Below, in pieces: positions 45,836 to 53,378 of a DNA stretch of 64,000 nucleotides. The stretch lies in contig DATHEA010000031.1 of assembly GCA_035318745.1 (NCBI GenBank), forward strand, positions 1 to 64,000, given 5' to 3'. The notes under the pieces were generated by a model. That model did no database searches and was not told where the DNA came from. It saw only the letters and a list, made by a program, of their open reading frames with translations. Each line of letters begins with the position of its first letter. Positions within the stretch are counted from its first letter, which is position 1. This DNA comes from VRUE01 sp035318745. Its GTDB lineage: Bacteria > Actinomycetota > Thermoleophilia > Solirubrobacterales > 70-9. The position numbers and the translations under genes are program-made.

Positions 45836-46619
45836 TCTGCTCCCGGATTCGAGCGAGCGCGCGGCGCAGGATGCGCGAAACGTGCATCTGGGAATGGCCG
45901 ATCCGCTCTGCGATCTGCGACTGGGTCATGTCCTCGGCGAAGCGCAGGCGCAGCACCAGCCGCTCTCGCTCGTCGAGAAAGGGCAGCGCCGCGTCAAGGG
46001 CGATCCGGCCCTCGACCAGCTCGAAGCCCTCGTCCTCCTCGCCGATCCACTCGGTCGGCGCCGACTCCTCTGAGTCCTCGGGCCCCGCCGGCCGGTCGAG
46101 TGAAAGCGGCCGGCGGTTGTGGTTTGCCTCCATCACTTCGAGCACGTCGGTCTGCTCCACCTCCAGCCGCGCGGCGATCTCGCCGACCGAGGGCGAGCGC
46201 TGCAGCTGCTTGGTCAGCTCGGTGATCGCTTTGTCGACTTCCGCCATGCGGTCGTGCAGGCCGCGCGGTACTCGCACGGTCCAGACTCGATCGCGAAAGT
46301 GGCGTTTGAGCTCGCCGAGGATGGTCGGCGAGGCAAAGGCGGTGAAGGGGATGCCACGCTCAGGGTCGAAGCGATCTACGGCGTTGAGCAATCCGAGGTT
46401 GGCCACCTGAAGCAGGTCGTCGAAGGACTCGCTTGCTCCCCTGTAGCGCAGCGCCAGCCTTTTGGCGAACGGCATGTTCCGCCGCACCAGCTCCTCGCGA
46501 GTCGCAGCGTCGCGGTCGCGGGCGAACTTGCGCCAGAGCTCGGTTTCGCCAGACAGGTGCTCACCGGCTCCGGGGGCGGAACCTTGGGTCGCTTCCTCCT
46601 TGTGACGATTCACTGCCAT
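45810..46619 (-). CDS. SigB/SigF-family stress sigma factor
   Basis: 269 residues from ATG 46619. Region 2 is clear (FDDLLQVANLGLLNAVDRFD and then GIPFTAFASPTILGELKRHF), followed by region 3 (LTKQLQRSPSVGEIAARLEV) and region 4 (LDERERLVLRLRFAEDMTQSQIAERIGHSQMHVSRILRRAL). The SigB/SigF/SigG subgroup is indicated by the short region 1 and the RDRVWTVRVPRGLHD segment. It would recognise GTTT-N15-GGGTAT-type promoters, four of which lie nearby. It overlaps the anti-sigma gene tail to tail. Confidence 0.9.
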   Translation of the reverse strand: MAVNRHKEEATQGSAPGAGEHLSGETELWRKFARDRDAATREELVRRNMPFAKRLALRYRGASESFDDLLQVANLGLLNAVDRFDPERGIPFTAFASPTILGELKRHFRDRVWTVRVPRGLHDRMAEVDKAITELTKQLQRSPSVGEIAARLEVEQTDVLEVMEANHNRRPLSLDRPAGPEDSEESAPTEWIGEEDEGFELVEGRIALDAALPFLDERERLVLRLRFAEDMTQSQIAERIGHSQMHVSRILRRALARIREQIREQRQSE

Positions 46620-46789
46620 CCTCAACGCCGAGACGGTGCCCCGATCCGACGCTGCCCTGGAGTCACGAATGGGACCGTGCAGCGTTCCTTCACTCAAACT
46701 ACAGCAGCGACCTCCCTTGCGGAGGGCCGCTCCTTGCTGCCTCCAGATACCCTCACAACAGACCAACTGAAACAACAAGGAGCTTCCAG

Positions 46790-47389
46790 ATGGCTTTCTC
46801 GGTTCCCGACCTTCCCTACGACTACAACGCGCTCGAGCCCCACATCGACGAGGCGACGATGCGGGTCCATCACGACAAGCACCACCAGGCCTACGTCGAC
46901 AAAGCGAACGGCGCCCTGGAGGGGACCGAGTGGGCCGACCGCGAGGTCGAGGACGTGCTGCGCAACCTCAGCAGCATTCCTGGTGACGTGCAGGCGCCGG
47001 TCCGCAACAACGCCGGCGGCCACTTCAACCACTCGCTCTTCTGGCAGATGCTCAGCCCCGATGGTGGCGGCGCGCCGAGCGGCGACCTGGCCGCGGCAAT
47101 CGACGAGACCTTCGGCTCGCTCGACTCCTTCAAGGACGAGTTCAAAAAAGCCGGTATCGCCCGCTTCGGCTCCGGCTGGGCCTGGCTGGTCAAGGACAGC
47201 TCCGGCCTCGCGGTCGTCTCGACCCCGAACCAGGACTCTCCGGTCACCGACGGCAACATCCCGCTGCTCGGCTGCGACGTCTGGGAGCACGCCTACTACC
47301 TCAAGTACCAGAACAAACGCCCGGACTACATCGACGCCTTCTGGAACGTCGTCAACTGGGACTACGTAGGGGAGAGATTCTCTCTCTAG
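46790..47389 (+). CDS. sodA: Superoxide dismutase, Fe/Mn family
   Basis: 199 residues from ATG 46790 with AAGGAG 7 nt upstream. Metal ligands: His in MRVHHDKHHQAY, His in GGHFNHSLFW, and Asp and His in CDVWEHAYYLKY. Metal choice (Fe or Mn) is not certain from sequence. It is divergent from the sigma factor gene and fits the oxidative-stress theme of the cluster; no SigB-type site was found upstream. Confidence 0.95.
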   Translation: MAFSVPDLPYDYNALEPHIDEATMRVHHDKHHQAYVDKANGALEGTEWADREVEDVLRNLSSIPGDVQAPVRNNAGGHFNHSLFWQMLSPDGGGAPSGDLAAAIDETFGSLDSFKDEFKKAGIARFGSGWAWLVKDSSGLAVVSTPNQDSPVTDGNIPLLGCDVWEHAYYLKYQNKRPDYIDAFWNVVNWDYVGERFSL

Positions 47390-47405
47390 CGGACGTGACG
47401 AGGGA

Positions 47406-49040
47406 CTAGACAGCAGCGGGTTGCGCGGCCTTGGGGAGGTCGCGCGGCTCGGCCCCCTCCTTTGGCGGTACCTGGCTCATCGCGTGCTCGGCCAGGGCAG
47501 TGATCGTCAGGCTCGGGTTGACGCCGACGTTGGCGGGGATTGCCGCCCCGTCGCAGACCATCAGGTTCTCGTAGCCGAAGACGCGCTGGCGCGAGTCGAC
47601 GACGCCGTCCTCGGGGCTGTGTCCGATCACCGCGCCGCCGAGAATGTGGGCGGTGGTCGGGATGTTGAACGCCGCCTCCGTCACCGAGCTCGTCGCGACC
47701 CCACCGGTGCGCTTGGCCAGCCATTCGGCCGCCTGGTTGGCGGCCGGGATGAAAGTCGGGTTGGGCTTCTCGGGATCCTGTTCGGTCTGCAGCCGCACTT
47801 CGCCGTTGCGCTTCAGCTTCGGTCGCAGGGCGATCGCGTTGTCGAGCGTCTGCATCACCAGCAGGATGATCGTGCGGTGCGAGCTGCCCTTCGGCCACAT
47901 GATCTTGGCGAAGTCGAGCGGGTGGCGGAGGATCTGGCCGAGCAGCTTGAGCGGCCGCGTGGCCCGGGTGCCGTCGCCGACCAGCAGCGTGCTGAGCAGA
48001 CTCATCGAGTCCCCCGCCTCACCGTAGGTGACGGTCTCGATGTGGGTGTGGGGGTCGGGGTAGATGCTCGAGGTGATCGCGACCCGTTTGGTCAGGTCGT
48101 CGGGATAGTCCTTTGGCACCCTGACCCCAAGGATGCTCTCGCTGTTGGTGCGCACCAACTCGCCTAGGCGCGGGGAGATGCGCGGCAGTGAGCCGCCGAG
48201 GCGGCAGCGCTGCAGCAGCTTGTTGGTGCCGAGCGGACCGGCGGCGACGATCACGCCGTGCGCCTTCAGCGTGCGTCGCTTACGGCCGTGCAGCAGGCCG
48301 GAGCGCTCGCTGGCGATCGCGTAGCCTTCGCTGCCGTCGGGGGCGCCGAGCGGGCGGATGTCGGTGACCGTGCGCTCGGCCTTCACCTCGACCCCGCGGT
48401 GCTCGGCCAGCCAGAGGTAGTTCTTGACCAACGTGTTCTTGGCGCCGTGGGGGCAGCCGACCATACAGCGACCGCACTGCATGCAGCCGGTCCGCTCCGG
48501 TCCCTCGCCTTCGAAGAAAGGGTCGGGCACGGTCTTCCCCGGGTTGTCCAGGTAGACCCCGATCGGGGTCTTGCGGTAGGTGTCGGCGACGCCGAGCTCC
48601 TCACCCAGCTCGCGCAGCAGCTGGTCGGCCGGGTCGTCCTTGTCGTTCACGACGACGCCGAGCATGCGCTGCGCGGTTTCGTAGTGGGGGGCGAGCCGCG
48701 CCTCCCAGCTCTCGAGGTCGGCCCATTGCGGGTCCTCGAAGAAGGGCGAGGGAGGTACGTAGAGCGTGTTGGCGTAGCCGAGGCTGCCCCCGCCGACGCC
48801 GGAGCCGCTGACCACGGCGATGTCCTTGAAGATGCTGAGCCGGAAGATCCCCTTCATCCCCATCCGCGGCGCCCAGAAGTAGCGACGGCTGTCCCCGGTC
48901 GAACTCGGGAAGTCGTCATCGCCGAAGCGCTTGCCGCACTCGAGCACGGCGACGCTGTAGCCCTTTTCAGCTAAACGCAGAGCAGACACGCTGCCGCCGA
49001 ACCCAGACCCAACAACTATCCAGTCGTAGTCATAGGTCAT
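47406..49040 (-). CDS. GMC-family FAD oxidoreductase (cholesterol-oxidase-like)
   Basis: 544 residues. FAD dinucleotide motif VVGSGFGGSVSALRLAEKG at the N-terminus. The central segment CMQCGRCMVGCPHGAKNT has the C-x2-C-x2-C-x3-C-P spacing of a ferredoxin cluster, a feature shared with actinobacterial ChoD-like enzymes. C-terminal GMC residues lie near HILGGAVIGHSPEDGVVD and GVNPSLTITALAEHAM. It probably oxidises a sterol, alcohol or related hydrophobic substrate. The rubredoxin gene upstream on the same strand could act as electron carrier, though a palindromic element separates them. Confidence 0.85.
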   Translation of the reverse strand: MTYDYDWIVVGSGFGGSVSALRLAEKGYSVAVLECGKRFGDDDFPSSTGDSRRYFWAPRMGMKGIFRLSIFKDIAVVSGSGVGGGSLGYANTLYVPPSPFFEDPQWADLESWEARLAPHYETAQRMLGVVVNDKDDPADQLLRELGEELGVADTYRKTPIGVYLDNPGKTVPDPFFEGEGPERTGCMQCGRCMVGCPHGAKNTLVKNYLWLAEHRGVEVKAERTVTDIRPLGAPDGSEGYAIASERSGLLHGRKRRTLKAHGVIVAAGPLGTNKLLQRCRLGGSLPRISPRLGELVRTNSESILGVRVPKDYPDDLTKRVAITSSIYPDPHTHIETVTYGEAGDSMSLLSTLLVGDGTRATRPLKLLGQILRHPLDFAKIMWPKGSSHRTIILLVMQTLDNAIALRPKLKRNGEVRLQTEQDPEKPNPTFIPAANQAAEWLAKRTGGVATSSVTEAAFNIPTTAHILGGAVIGHSPEDGVVDSRQRVFGYENLMVCDGAAIPANVGVNPSLTITALAEHAMSQVPPKEGAEPRDLPKAAQPAAV

Positions 49041-49055
49041 GCGCGAGCGCTCCTG

Positions 49056-49134
49056 CCGCGGGTGGCGCGGGGGGAGGGGGTGTTCGGACGGGTGAGTCCG
49101 CTAACACCCCCTCCCCCCGTGACAGGACCCGCGG
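49056..49134. repeat. Palindromic element F
   Basis: Inner arms 49069-49084 and 49103-49118 are perfect over 16 bp (GGGGGGAGGGGGTGTT), with an 18-nt loop that folds again (CGGAC...GTCCG). Outer ends CGCGGGTGGCGCGG and GTGACAGGACCCGCG match element G and, reversed, the ends of the rpsE element. It lies between two same-strand genes. Confidence 0.85.
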
Positions 49135-49136
49135 CC

Positions 49137-49328
49137 TTAGGCCTCTCCGGGCTCGACGGGTCGAAAGTCAGTGGTTCTTGCCCCGCAGACGGGGCAGAAC
49201 CAGTCGCTGGGGATGTCCTCGAAGGACGTTCCGGGTGGAATGCCGCCGTCTGGATCGCCGATCGCCGGGTCATAGATGAACCCGCAGCTCTCGCAGATCC
49301 AGAGCGTCGCCTCGGTCGTTGCACTCAT
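49137..49328 (-). CDS. Rubredoxin
   Basis: 63 residues. Two Cys pairs (CESCG near residue 12, CPVCG near 45) coordinate one iron, with the family segment GFIYDPAIGDPDGGIPPGT between them. Cytosolic one-electron carrier. TAATCT (plus coordinates 49336-49341) lies 7 nt before the ATG with no Shine-Dalgarno. Upstream of the GMC oxidoreductase on the same strand. Confidence 0.95.
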   Translation of the reverse strand: MSATTEATLWICESCGFIYDPAIGDPDGGIPPGTSFEDIPSDWFCPVCGARTTDFRPVEPGEA

Positions 49329-49370
49329 AGTCGGAAGATTAGAGCTTGCTGGCGACCGCGGGGACTCGGC

Positions 49371-49934
49371 CTATTTGTCGAAGCTGACCGAGACCGGCTC
49401 GCGATCGGCTTTGTCCTCGATCTCGAAGTACTCGCGCTCCGTGAAGCCGCCCTGGTTGGCGATGATCGACCCGGGGAATTGCTGGATATCGGTGTTGTAG
49501 GACTGCACGTTGGAGTTGTAGATCCGCCGCGAGGCCTGGATTTCGTCCTCCAGCTCGGAGAGGTTGCGGCTGAGCTGCTGGAAGTTCTCGGTGGCACGCA
49601 GCTCCGGGTAGTTCTCGGCTACCGCTTTCACGTCGGCCAGCGCCTGGGTCAGCTTCTGCTCCGCCTGTGCGGTTTCCTCGACGCTCTGGGCTTTCATCGC
49701 TTCGGCCCGTGCTTGCGTCGTTTTCTCGAAGGTCTGGCTCTCGTGGGCGGCGTAGCCCTTGACCGTCTCGACCAGGTTGGGGACGAGATCGTGACGGCGC
49801 TTCAGCTGCACGTCGATCCCGCTCCACGACTCGTCGACCCGGTTGCGCGAGGCGATGATCGAGTTGCGCTTGGCGATGTAGTAGAGGACCGCGATGACGA
49901 TGATCGCGACGACCACGATGAGAGCGATGACCAT
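49371..49934 (-). CDS. lemA: LemA family protein
   Basis: 187 residues from ATG 49934; an earlier in-frame ATG at 49943 overlaps the TAGGAT -10 box (plus 49942-49947). A single N-terminal membrane span (IALIVVVAIIVIAVLYYI) is followed by the LemA helical domain with NRVDESWSGIDVQLKRRHDL and FPGSIIANQGGF. LemA proteins are envelope-associated and of uncertain function, often beside DUF-type membrane proteins or proteases. It is divergent from the next gene, with which it shares a compact 31-bp promoter region. Confidence 0.9.
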   Translation of the reverse strand: MVIALIVVVAIIVIAVLYYIAKRNSIIASRNRVDESWSGIDVQLKRRHDLVPNLVETVKGYAAHESQTFEKTTQARAEAMKAQSVEETAQAEQKLTQALADVKAVAENYPELRATENFQQLSRNLSELEDEIQASRRIYNSNVQSYNTDIQQFPGSIIANQGGFTEREYFEIEDKADREPVSVSFDK

Positions 49935-49941
49935 GAGCCGC

Positions 49942-49959
49942 ATCCTACCCCCATAGGAT
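49942..49959. promoter_or_regulatory. Back-to-back TAGGAT -10 boxes for two divergent genes
   Basis: Minus-strand TAGGAT (plus 49942-49947) is 7 nt from the LemA ATG at 49934. Plus-strand TAGGAT (49954-49959) is 6 nt from the GTG at 49966. The two boxes are only 6 bp apart, so the two polymerases could not bind at once. Confidence 0.5.
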
Positions 49960-49965
49960 CGACTC

Positions 49966-50637
49966 GTGGGCGCAAAGCAGGAAGCGCAAGAGTGGGCCGA
50001 GATCGTGCGGCGCTATGGCGAGCGCCACGAGCTCGCCTATGAGTCGGTCGGGGGGATCAATCCCAAAGACGGGCCCGTCGCGCTTTGCGTCGGCGGATCC
50101 AACCGGCTCACCGGCCAACTGGCCGAAGGTTTTTGGGGCTCGTGCTGCGACGCCGACGAAAAGGAGGTTGGCGGCCTCTTCGGCAAGGCTCTGCTGCCGA
50201 CGGCACTGCTGGCAAAGGCGCACATGCCGGACCTCGCCCAGGTGATTCCCGCCTTCAACGTCGAGTCGATCGAGGGTCCCGAGGCGCTCACCCAGCGCTT
50301 TGCCCGCAAAGTCGAGTTCGAGTCGATCGACTTCAACAAGCGCTTTCTGGCGACGGTGCCCAGCGAGTACGATCCGGTCAAGCTGCGAGAGCTGTTCAGT
50401 CCTGGCTTCCTCGCCTGGACGACGACGATGAGCGGTGAGATCGACTTCGGCGTCAACGATCGCCAGCTCTGGTTCCTCTGGCACCTGCACGAGCGCAGCG
50501 AGGCCGAGCTGAAGGAAGCGCTGAAAAACGCCGGCCAGCTGTTCAAACGGCTGCAGGGCGAGATGGACGAGAGCGGCCTCCACACCTACGCCCCTGGCCC
50601 CTGGCACGCCGGGTTGGCGCCTTTTCCAGACGGCTAA
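49966..50637 (+). CDS. Protein of unknown function, divergent from LemA
   Basis: 223 residues, no membrane span or signal. The segment FNKRFLATVPSEYDPVKLRE followed by SPGFLAW resembles the core of DUF3137-like proteins, which often neighbour LemA; this is a weak, remembered resemblance. A helical C-terminal end (SEAELKEALKNAGQLFKRLQG) follows. GTG start with TAGGAT 6 nt upstream. It overlaps the Nudix gene by 4 bp tail to tail. Confidence 0.7.
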   Translation: MGAKQEAQEWAEIVRRYGERHELAYESVGGINPKDGPVALCVGGSNRLTGQLAEGFWGSCCDADEKEVGGLFGKALLPTALLAKAHMPDLAQVIPAFNVESIEGPEALTQRFARKVEFESIDFNKRFLATVPSEYDPVKLRELFSPGFLAWTTTMSGEIDFGVNDRQLWFLWHLHERSEAELKEALKNAGQLFKRLQGEMDESGLHTYAPGPWHAGLAPFPDG

Positions 50638-51275
50638 GTGGGATAGTCGGGGTCGCCGGGAAGGACGACGCGGTGCTGGTCCGGCGTACCGATCACCTTG
50701 GGCAGGATTGGTTCCACCTCGCGGCCGCGATGGGCCTCGATCGCCTCCGCGGCGGTGCGGTAGGGCAGCAGCGACTCGAGCTGCTGGACGGTGGGGAAGG
50801 CCAGGGCCAGCTCGCCGGCTTGCTGCGCGTCCAGCGCCGTCCGCGGCTCATACCAAGCCGCCTCGGTCGTCTCCAAGCCGTCGGGCTCGGGCGGTGTATG
50901 GGCTGGCGCCAATGCCAGAAAGAACCAGGCGTCGAAGCGCCGCGAAACCACCTCAGGCGTGATCCAGCGGGAGAACAGCACCAGCTCCTCGTCGGCAGGC
51001 AGCTCGATCCCCGCCTCCTCGTGCAGCTCCCGCACTGCGCAGGCTCGGTATCCAGCTTCGCCCTCACCGTCGGTTGCGTCGACGCCGCCGCCCGGGAACA
51101 CCCATACCCCAGGCATGAACTTCGCGCTCTCGGAGCGCTTCAGCAAAAGCACCTCCAAAGCTCGGCTCTGGTGCTTCCCACCACGCCTCAGCAGCACTAC
51201 CGAGGCCGAAGGCCGTGGCGTAGATGGCTCTCCAAGGTTGGGAGCCTCCGCGGGTCCACGCTTCCTCTCGCCCAT
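50634..51275 (-). CDS. Nudix hydrolase
   Basis: 213 residues from ATG 51275. The Nudix box is recognisable as GGGVDATDGEGEAGYRACAV followed by RELHEEAGIEL, with an insertion between the Gly and the catalytic REL-EE part. The preceding VWVFPGG is typical. A C-terminal half of about 100 residues resembles NUDT19-like or coenzyme A-diphosphatase-related members; substrate not determined. TACGCT (plus coordinates 51282-51287) lies 6 nt before the ATG. The frame runs on upstream antisense to nothing functional and through element G into the bioA region. Confidence 0.85.
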   Translation of the reverse strand: MGERKRGPAEAPNLGEPSTPRPSASVVLLRRGGKHQSRALEVLLLKRSESAKFMPGVWVFPGGGVDATDGEGEAGYRACAVRELHEEAGIELPADEELVLFSRWITPEVVSRRFDAWFFLALAPAHTPPEPDGLETTEAAWYEPRTALDAQQAGELALAFPTVQQLESLLPYRTAAEAIEAHRGREVEPILPKVIGTPDQHRVVLPGDPDYPT

Positions 51276-51291
51276 TCGGTCAGCGTATCTC

Positions 51292-51387
51292 GCGCGGGTG
51301 GCGCGGCGGCGGGGGTCCCCCATAGCGGAGGGCGCGCGAAGCGCGTCCGAGCACATGGGGGAGGGCCGCCGTGACAGGACCCGCGCG
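51292..51387. repeat. Palindromic element G
   Basis: Outer ends CGCGGGTGGCGCGG and GTGACAGGACCCGCG match element F. Inner complementary parts GGCGGC...CCCCCAT and ATGGGGG...GCCGCC plus a small hairpin (GGCGCGC-GAA-GCGCGTCC) give a nested structure. It lies between bioA and the Nudix gene, both on the minus strand. Confidence 0.75.
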
Positions 51388-51388
51388 C

Positions 51389-52699
51389 CTAAGCCGCATG
51401 TGCAAATGGCGCCCGATAGGCACCGGAGACTGCCGCTTCGATCGATTCGGCGGTGATCGCGACCAGCCGGTGAAGCTCGCCCTCGGAGATCGAGAGCGGG
51501 GGCATCAGCGCGATGACGTCGCTGAGCGGGCGGACGATCGCCCCCCGCTTGCGTGCCTCCAACGTCACCCGGTGGCCCAGGCGGAGTGCCGGATCGTGCT
51601 CGCCGAGGTCGATGCCAACCATGGTGCCGCATTGGCGCACCTCCGCCACCTCGGGCATCGCCGCGACCAGGTCGAGCTCCTTCCCGAGCAGCTCGATCTT
51701 CGGCTGCAGATGCTCCAGGGTCCGCTCCTGCTCGAAGGCCTCGAGGCTGGCCAGCGCCGCCGCACAGGCGAGTGGGTTGCCGGTGTAGGTGTGGCCGTGG
51801 AAGAAGGTCCGCTGCTCCGCCGGCGCGCCGAGGAATCCTTCGTAGATTCGCTCCGTGGCCAGCGTCGCTGCCAGCGGCAGGTAGCCGCCGGTCAGCCCCT
51901 TGGCGAGGCAGAGCAGGTCGGGCGCGACCCCCTCCTGCTCGCAGGCGAACATCGTCCCGGTGCGGCCGAAGCCGGTCGCGACCTCGTCGCAGATCATCAG
52001 CACGCCGAAGCGGTCGCAGAGCTCGCGCGCGGCGCGCAGGTAGCCGGGGGGGTGGACCAGCATCCCGGCGGCACCCTGGACCAGCGGCTCGACGATCAGC
52101 GCCGCGATCTCTTCCTCGTGGCAGGAGAGGACGCGTTCCAGATCGGCGGCGTCGCCTGGCTCCGCCGCATGCGTCTGGAAGAGCAGCGGCCGGTAGGTCG
52201 AGTGGAAGAGGTCGATGCCGCCGACCGAGACCGAACCGATCGTGTCGCCGTGGTAGGCCTCGCGCAGGTGAACGAAGGAGGTCCGCCGCGCGTGCTGCCC
52301 GCCGCGCTGCTGCTGGAACTGGAAGGCCATCTTCAGCGCGATCTCGGTCGCGGTCGAGCCGGACTCCGAGTAGAAGACGCGCGACAGACCCGGCGGCGCC
52401 AACTCGATCAGCTTCGCCGCCAGCTCGCTGGCGCCAGGGTGGGAGAGGCCGAGCATGGTCGAGTGGGCGACCTTCTCCAACTGCTCGTGCACGGCGCCGT
52501 CGATGCCGGCGTGGCGATGCCCGTGGACGTTGCACCACAGCGAGGAGACGCCATCCAAATAGCGGCGGCCCTCACCGTCGATCAGCTGTGCCCCCTCAGC
52601 CCGCTCGATCATCAGTGGCTCTTCCTCGACCCAGCCAAGCTGCTGGGTGAACGGGTGCCAGAGATGGTCCCGATCGAGCTGAGCATGGTCCACTGACAT
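51389..52699 (-). CDS. bioA: Adenosylmethionine-8-amino-7-oxononanoate aminotransferase
   Basis: Class III PLP aminotransferase that makes DAPA from KAPA using SAM, the antepenultimate step of biotin synthesis. 436 residues. Conserved SSLWCNVHGHRH near residue 50-61, STATEIALKMA, CDEVATGFGRTGTMFA and the PLP Lys in CLAKGLTGGY. TAGATT lies 11 nt before the ATG. It is separated from bioB-bioF-bioD by a MarR-MFS pair in the opposite direction. Confidence 0.95.
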   Translation of the reverse strand: MSVDHAQLDRDHLWHPFTQQLGWVEEEPLMIERAEGAQLIDGEGRRYLDGVSSLWCNVHGHRHAGIDGAVHEQLEKVAHSTMLGLSHPGASELAAKLIELAPPGLSRVFYSESGSTATEIALKMAFQFQQQRGGQHARRTSFVHLREAYHGDTIGSVSVGGIDLFHSTYRPLLFQTHAAEPGDAADLERVLSCHEEEIAALIVEPLVQGAAGMLVHPPGYLRAARELCDRFGVLMICDEVATGFGRTGTMFACEQEGVAPDLLCLAKGLTGGYLPLAATLATERIYEGFLGAPAEQRTFFHGHTYTGNPLACAAALASLEAFEQERTLEHLQPKIELLGKELDLVAAMPEVAEVRQCGTMVGIDLGEHDPALRLGHRVTLEARKRGAIVRPLSDVIALMPPLSISEGELHRLVAITAESIEAAVSGAYRAPFAHAA

Positions 52700-52763
52700 C
52701 GCCGCGAACGAATCTAGAGGGGGGTCCGGCTGGAATCTCGACCCCGCAGGCCCGCAGATTGCG

Positions 52764-52825
52764 GCATAAGCGTGATATGTGTCACATGAACAAATATTTC
52801 GCTGGAGAAATAGTTGTGCTTATGC
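52764..52825. promoter_or_regulatory. Cluster of palindromes in the bioA-marR intergenic region
   Basis: An unusually A/T-rich stretch for this window. ATGTGTCACAT (52777-52787) is a perfect palindrome; ATTTC-GCTGGA-GAAAT (52796-52811) is an inverted repeat; GCATAAGC (52764-52771) and GCTTATGC (52818-52825) are exact complements. Candidate operators for the MarR regulator encoded immediately downstream. No known biotin-regulator box was recognised. Confidence 0.5.
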
Positions 52826-52838
52826 AACCATTGTTGAC

Positions 52839-53378
52839 ATGCAAGCGAACAAGATTGCGGCGATCGTCGACGAGATGGTCACTCCCGAGGTGAGCGGCGA
52901 GGCGCAGGACACCGCCGCGCGGCTCAGCGCTCTTCTGCGCCACGTCTTTCTCTACGACCGCGGCAACCAGCTGCGCGTGATCGAGGAGTCCGGCCTCTCG
53001 ATGACCCAGTGCAAGGCGCTGCTGGAGCTCGGCGGCCTCGGTGAGGCGGGGGATCCCCGCCAGGTCAGCGACCTGGCTGAGACCTTTGGCGTCTCGGTCC
53101 CCTCGATGAGCCGGGCGGTCGATGCTCTCGTCAAGAAGAAGCTCGTCACCAGGCTGGAGGACCCCGACGACCGCCGCGTTAGGCGCGTCGCCATCACCGC
53201 CAAGGGCAAGCAGCTGGTCGACACGCTTCTCGTCGTCCGCCAGGCAGGGATGGAGGCGTTCGCCGGGAGCCTCAGCGCCGCCCAGCGCCGCAAGCTCGAT
53301 GCCGCGATCGACTCGCTGATGGACCGCGAGGACGTCGCCGAGACCTATGAGCACCTGAAGGGAGTCGGACCAGCTTGA
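52839..53378 (+). CDS. MarR-family transcriptional regulator
   Basis: 179 residues from ATG 52839. Winged-helix core with the recognition part VSDLAETFGVSVPSMSRAVDALVKKKLVTR and wing EDPDDRRVRRVAITAKG (about residues 75-125). Such repressors often autoregulate and control an adjacent exporter. Its stop overlaps the TTG start of the MFS gene, so the two form an operon. Confidence 0.9.
   Translation: MQANKIAAIVDEMVTPEVSGEAQDTAARLSALLRHVFLYDRGNQLRVIEESGLSMTQCKALLELGGLGEAGDPRQVSDLAETFGVSVPSMSRAVDALVKKKLVTRLEDPDDRRVRRVAITAKGKQLVDTLLVVRQAGMEAFAGSLSAAQRRKLDAAIDSLMDREDVAETYEHLKGVGPA

Noticed and set aside
48383..48604. Small minus-strand open frames inside the GMC oxidoreductase
   Set aside because: Shadows in other frames of a well-supported gene.
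51371..52696. 441-residue plus-strand open frame over bioA
   Set aside because: Antisense shadow of bioA; low-complexity translation without motif support.
52700..52838. Biotin-regulator (BirA or BioQ) operator upstream of bioA
   Set aside because: The palindromes found do not match the operator patterns that I remember; they lie next to marR and are more simply its own operators.
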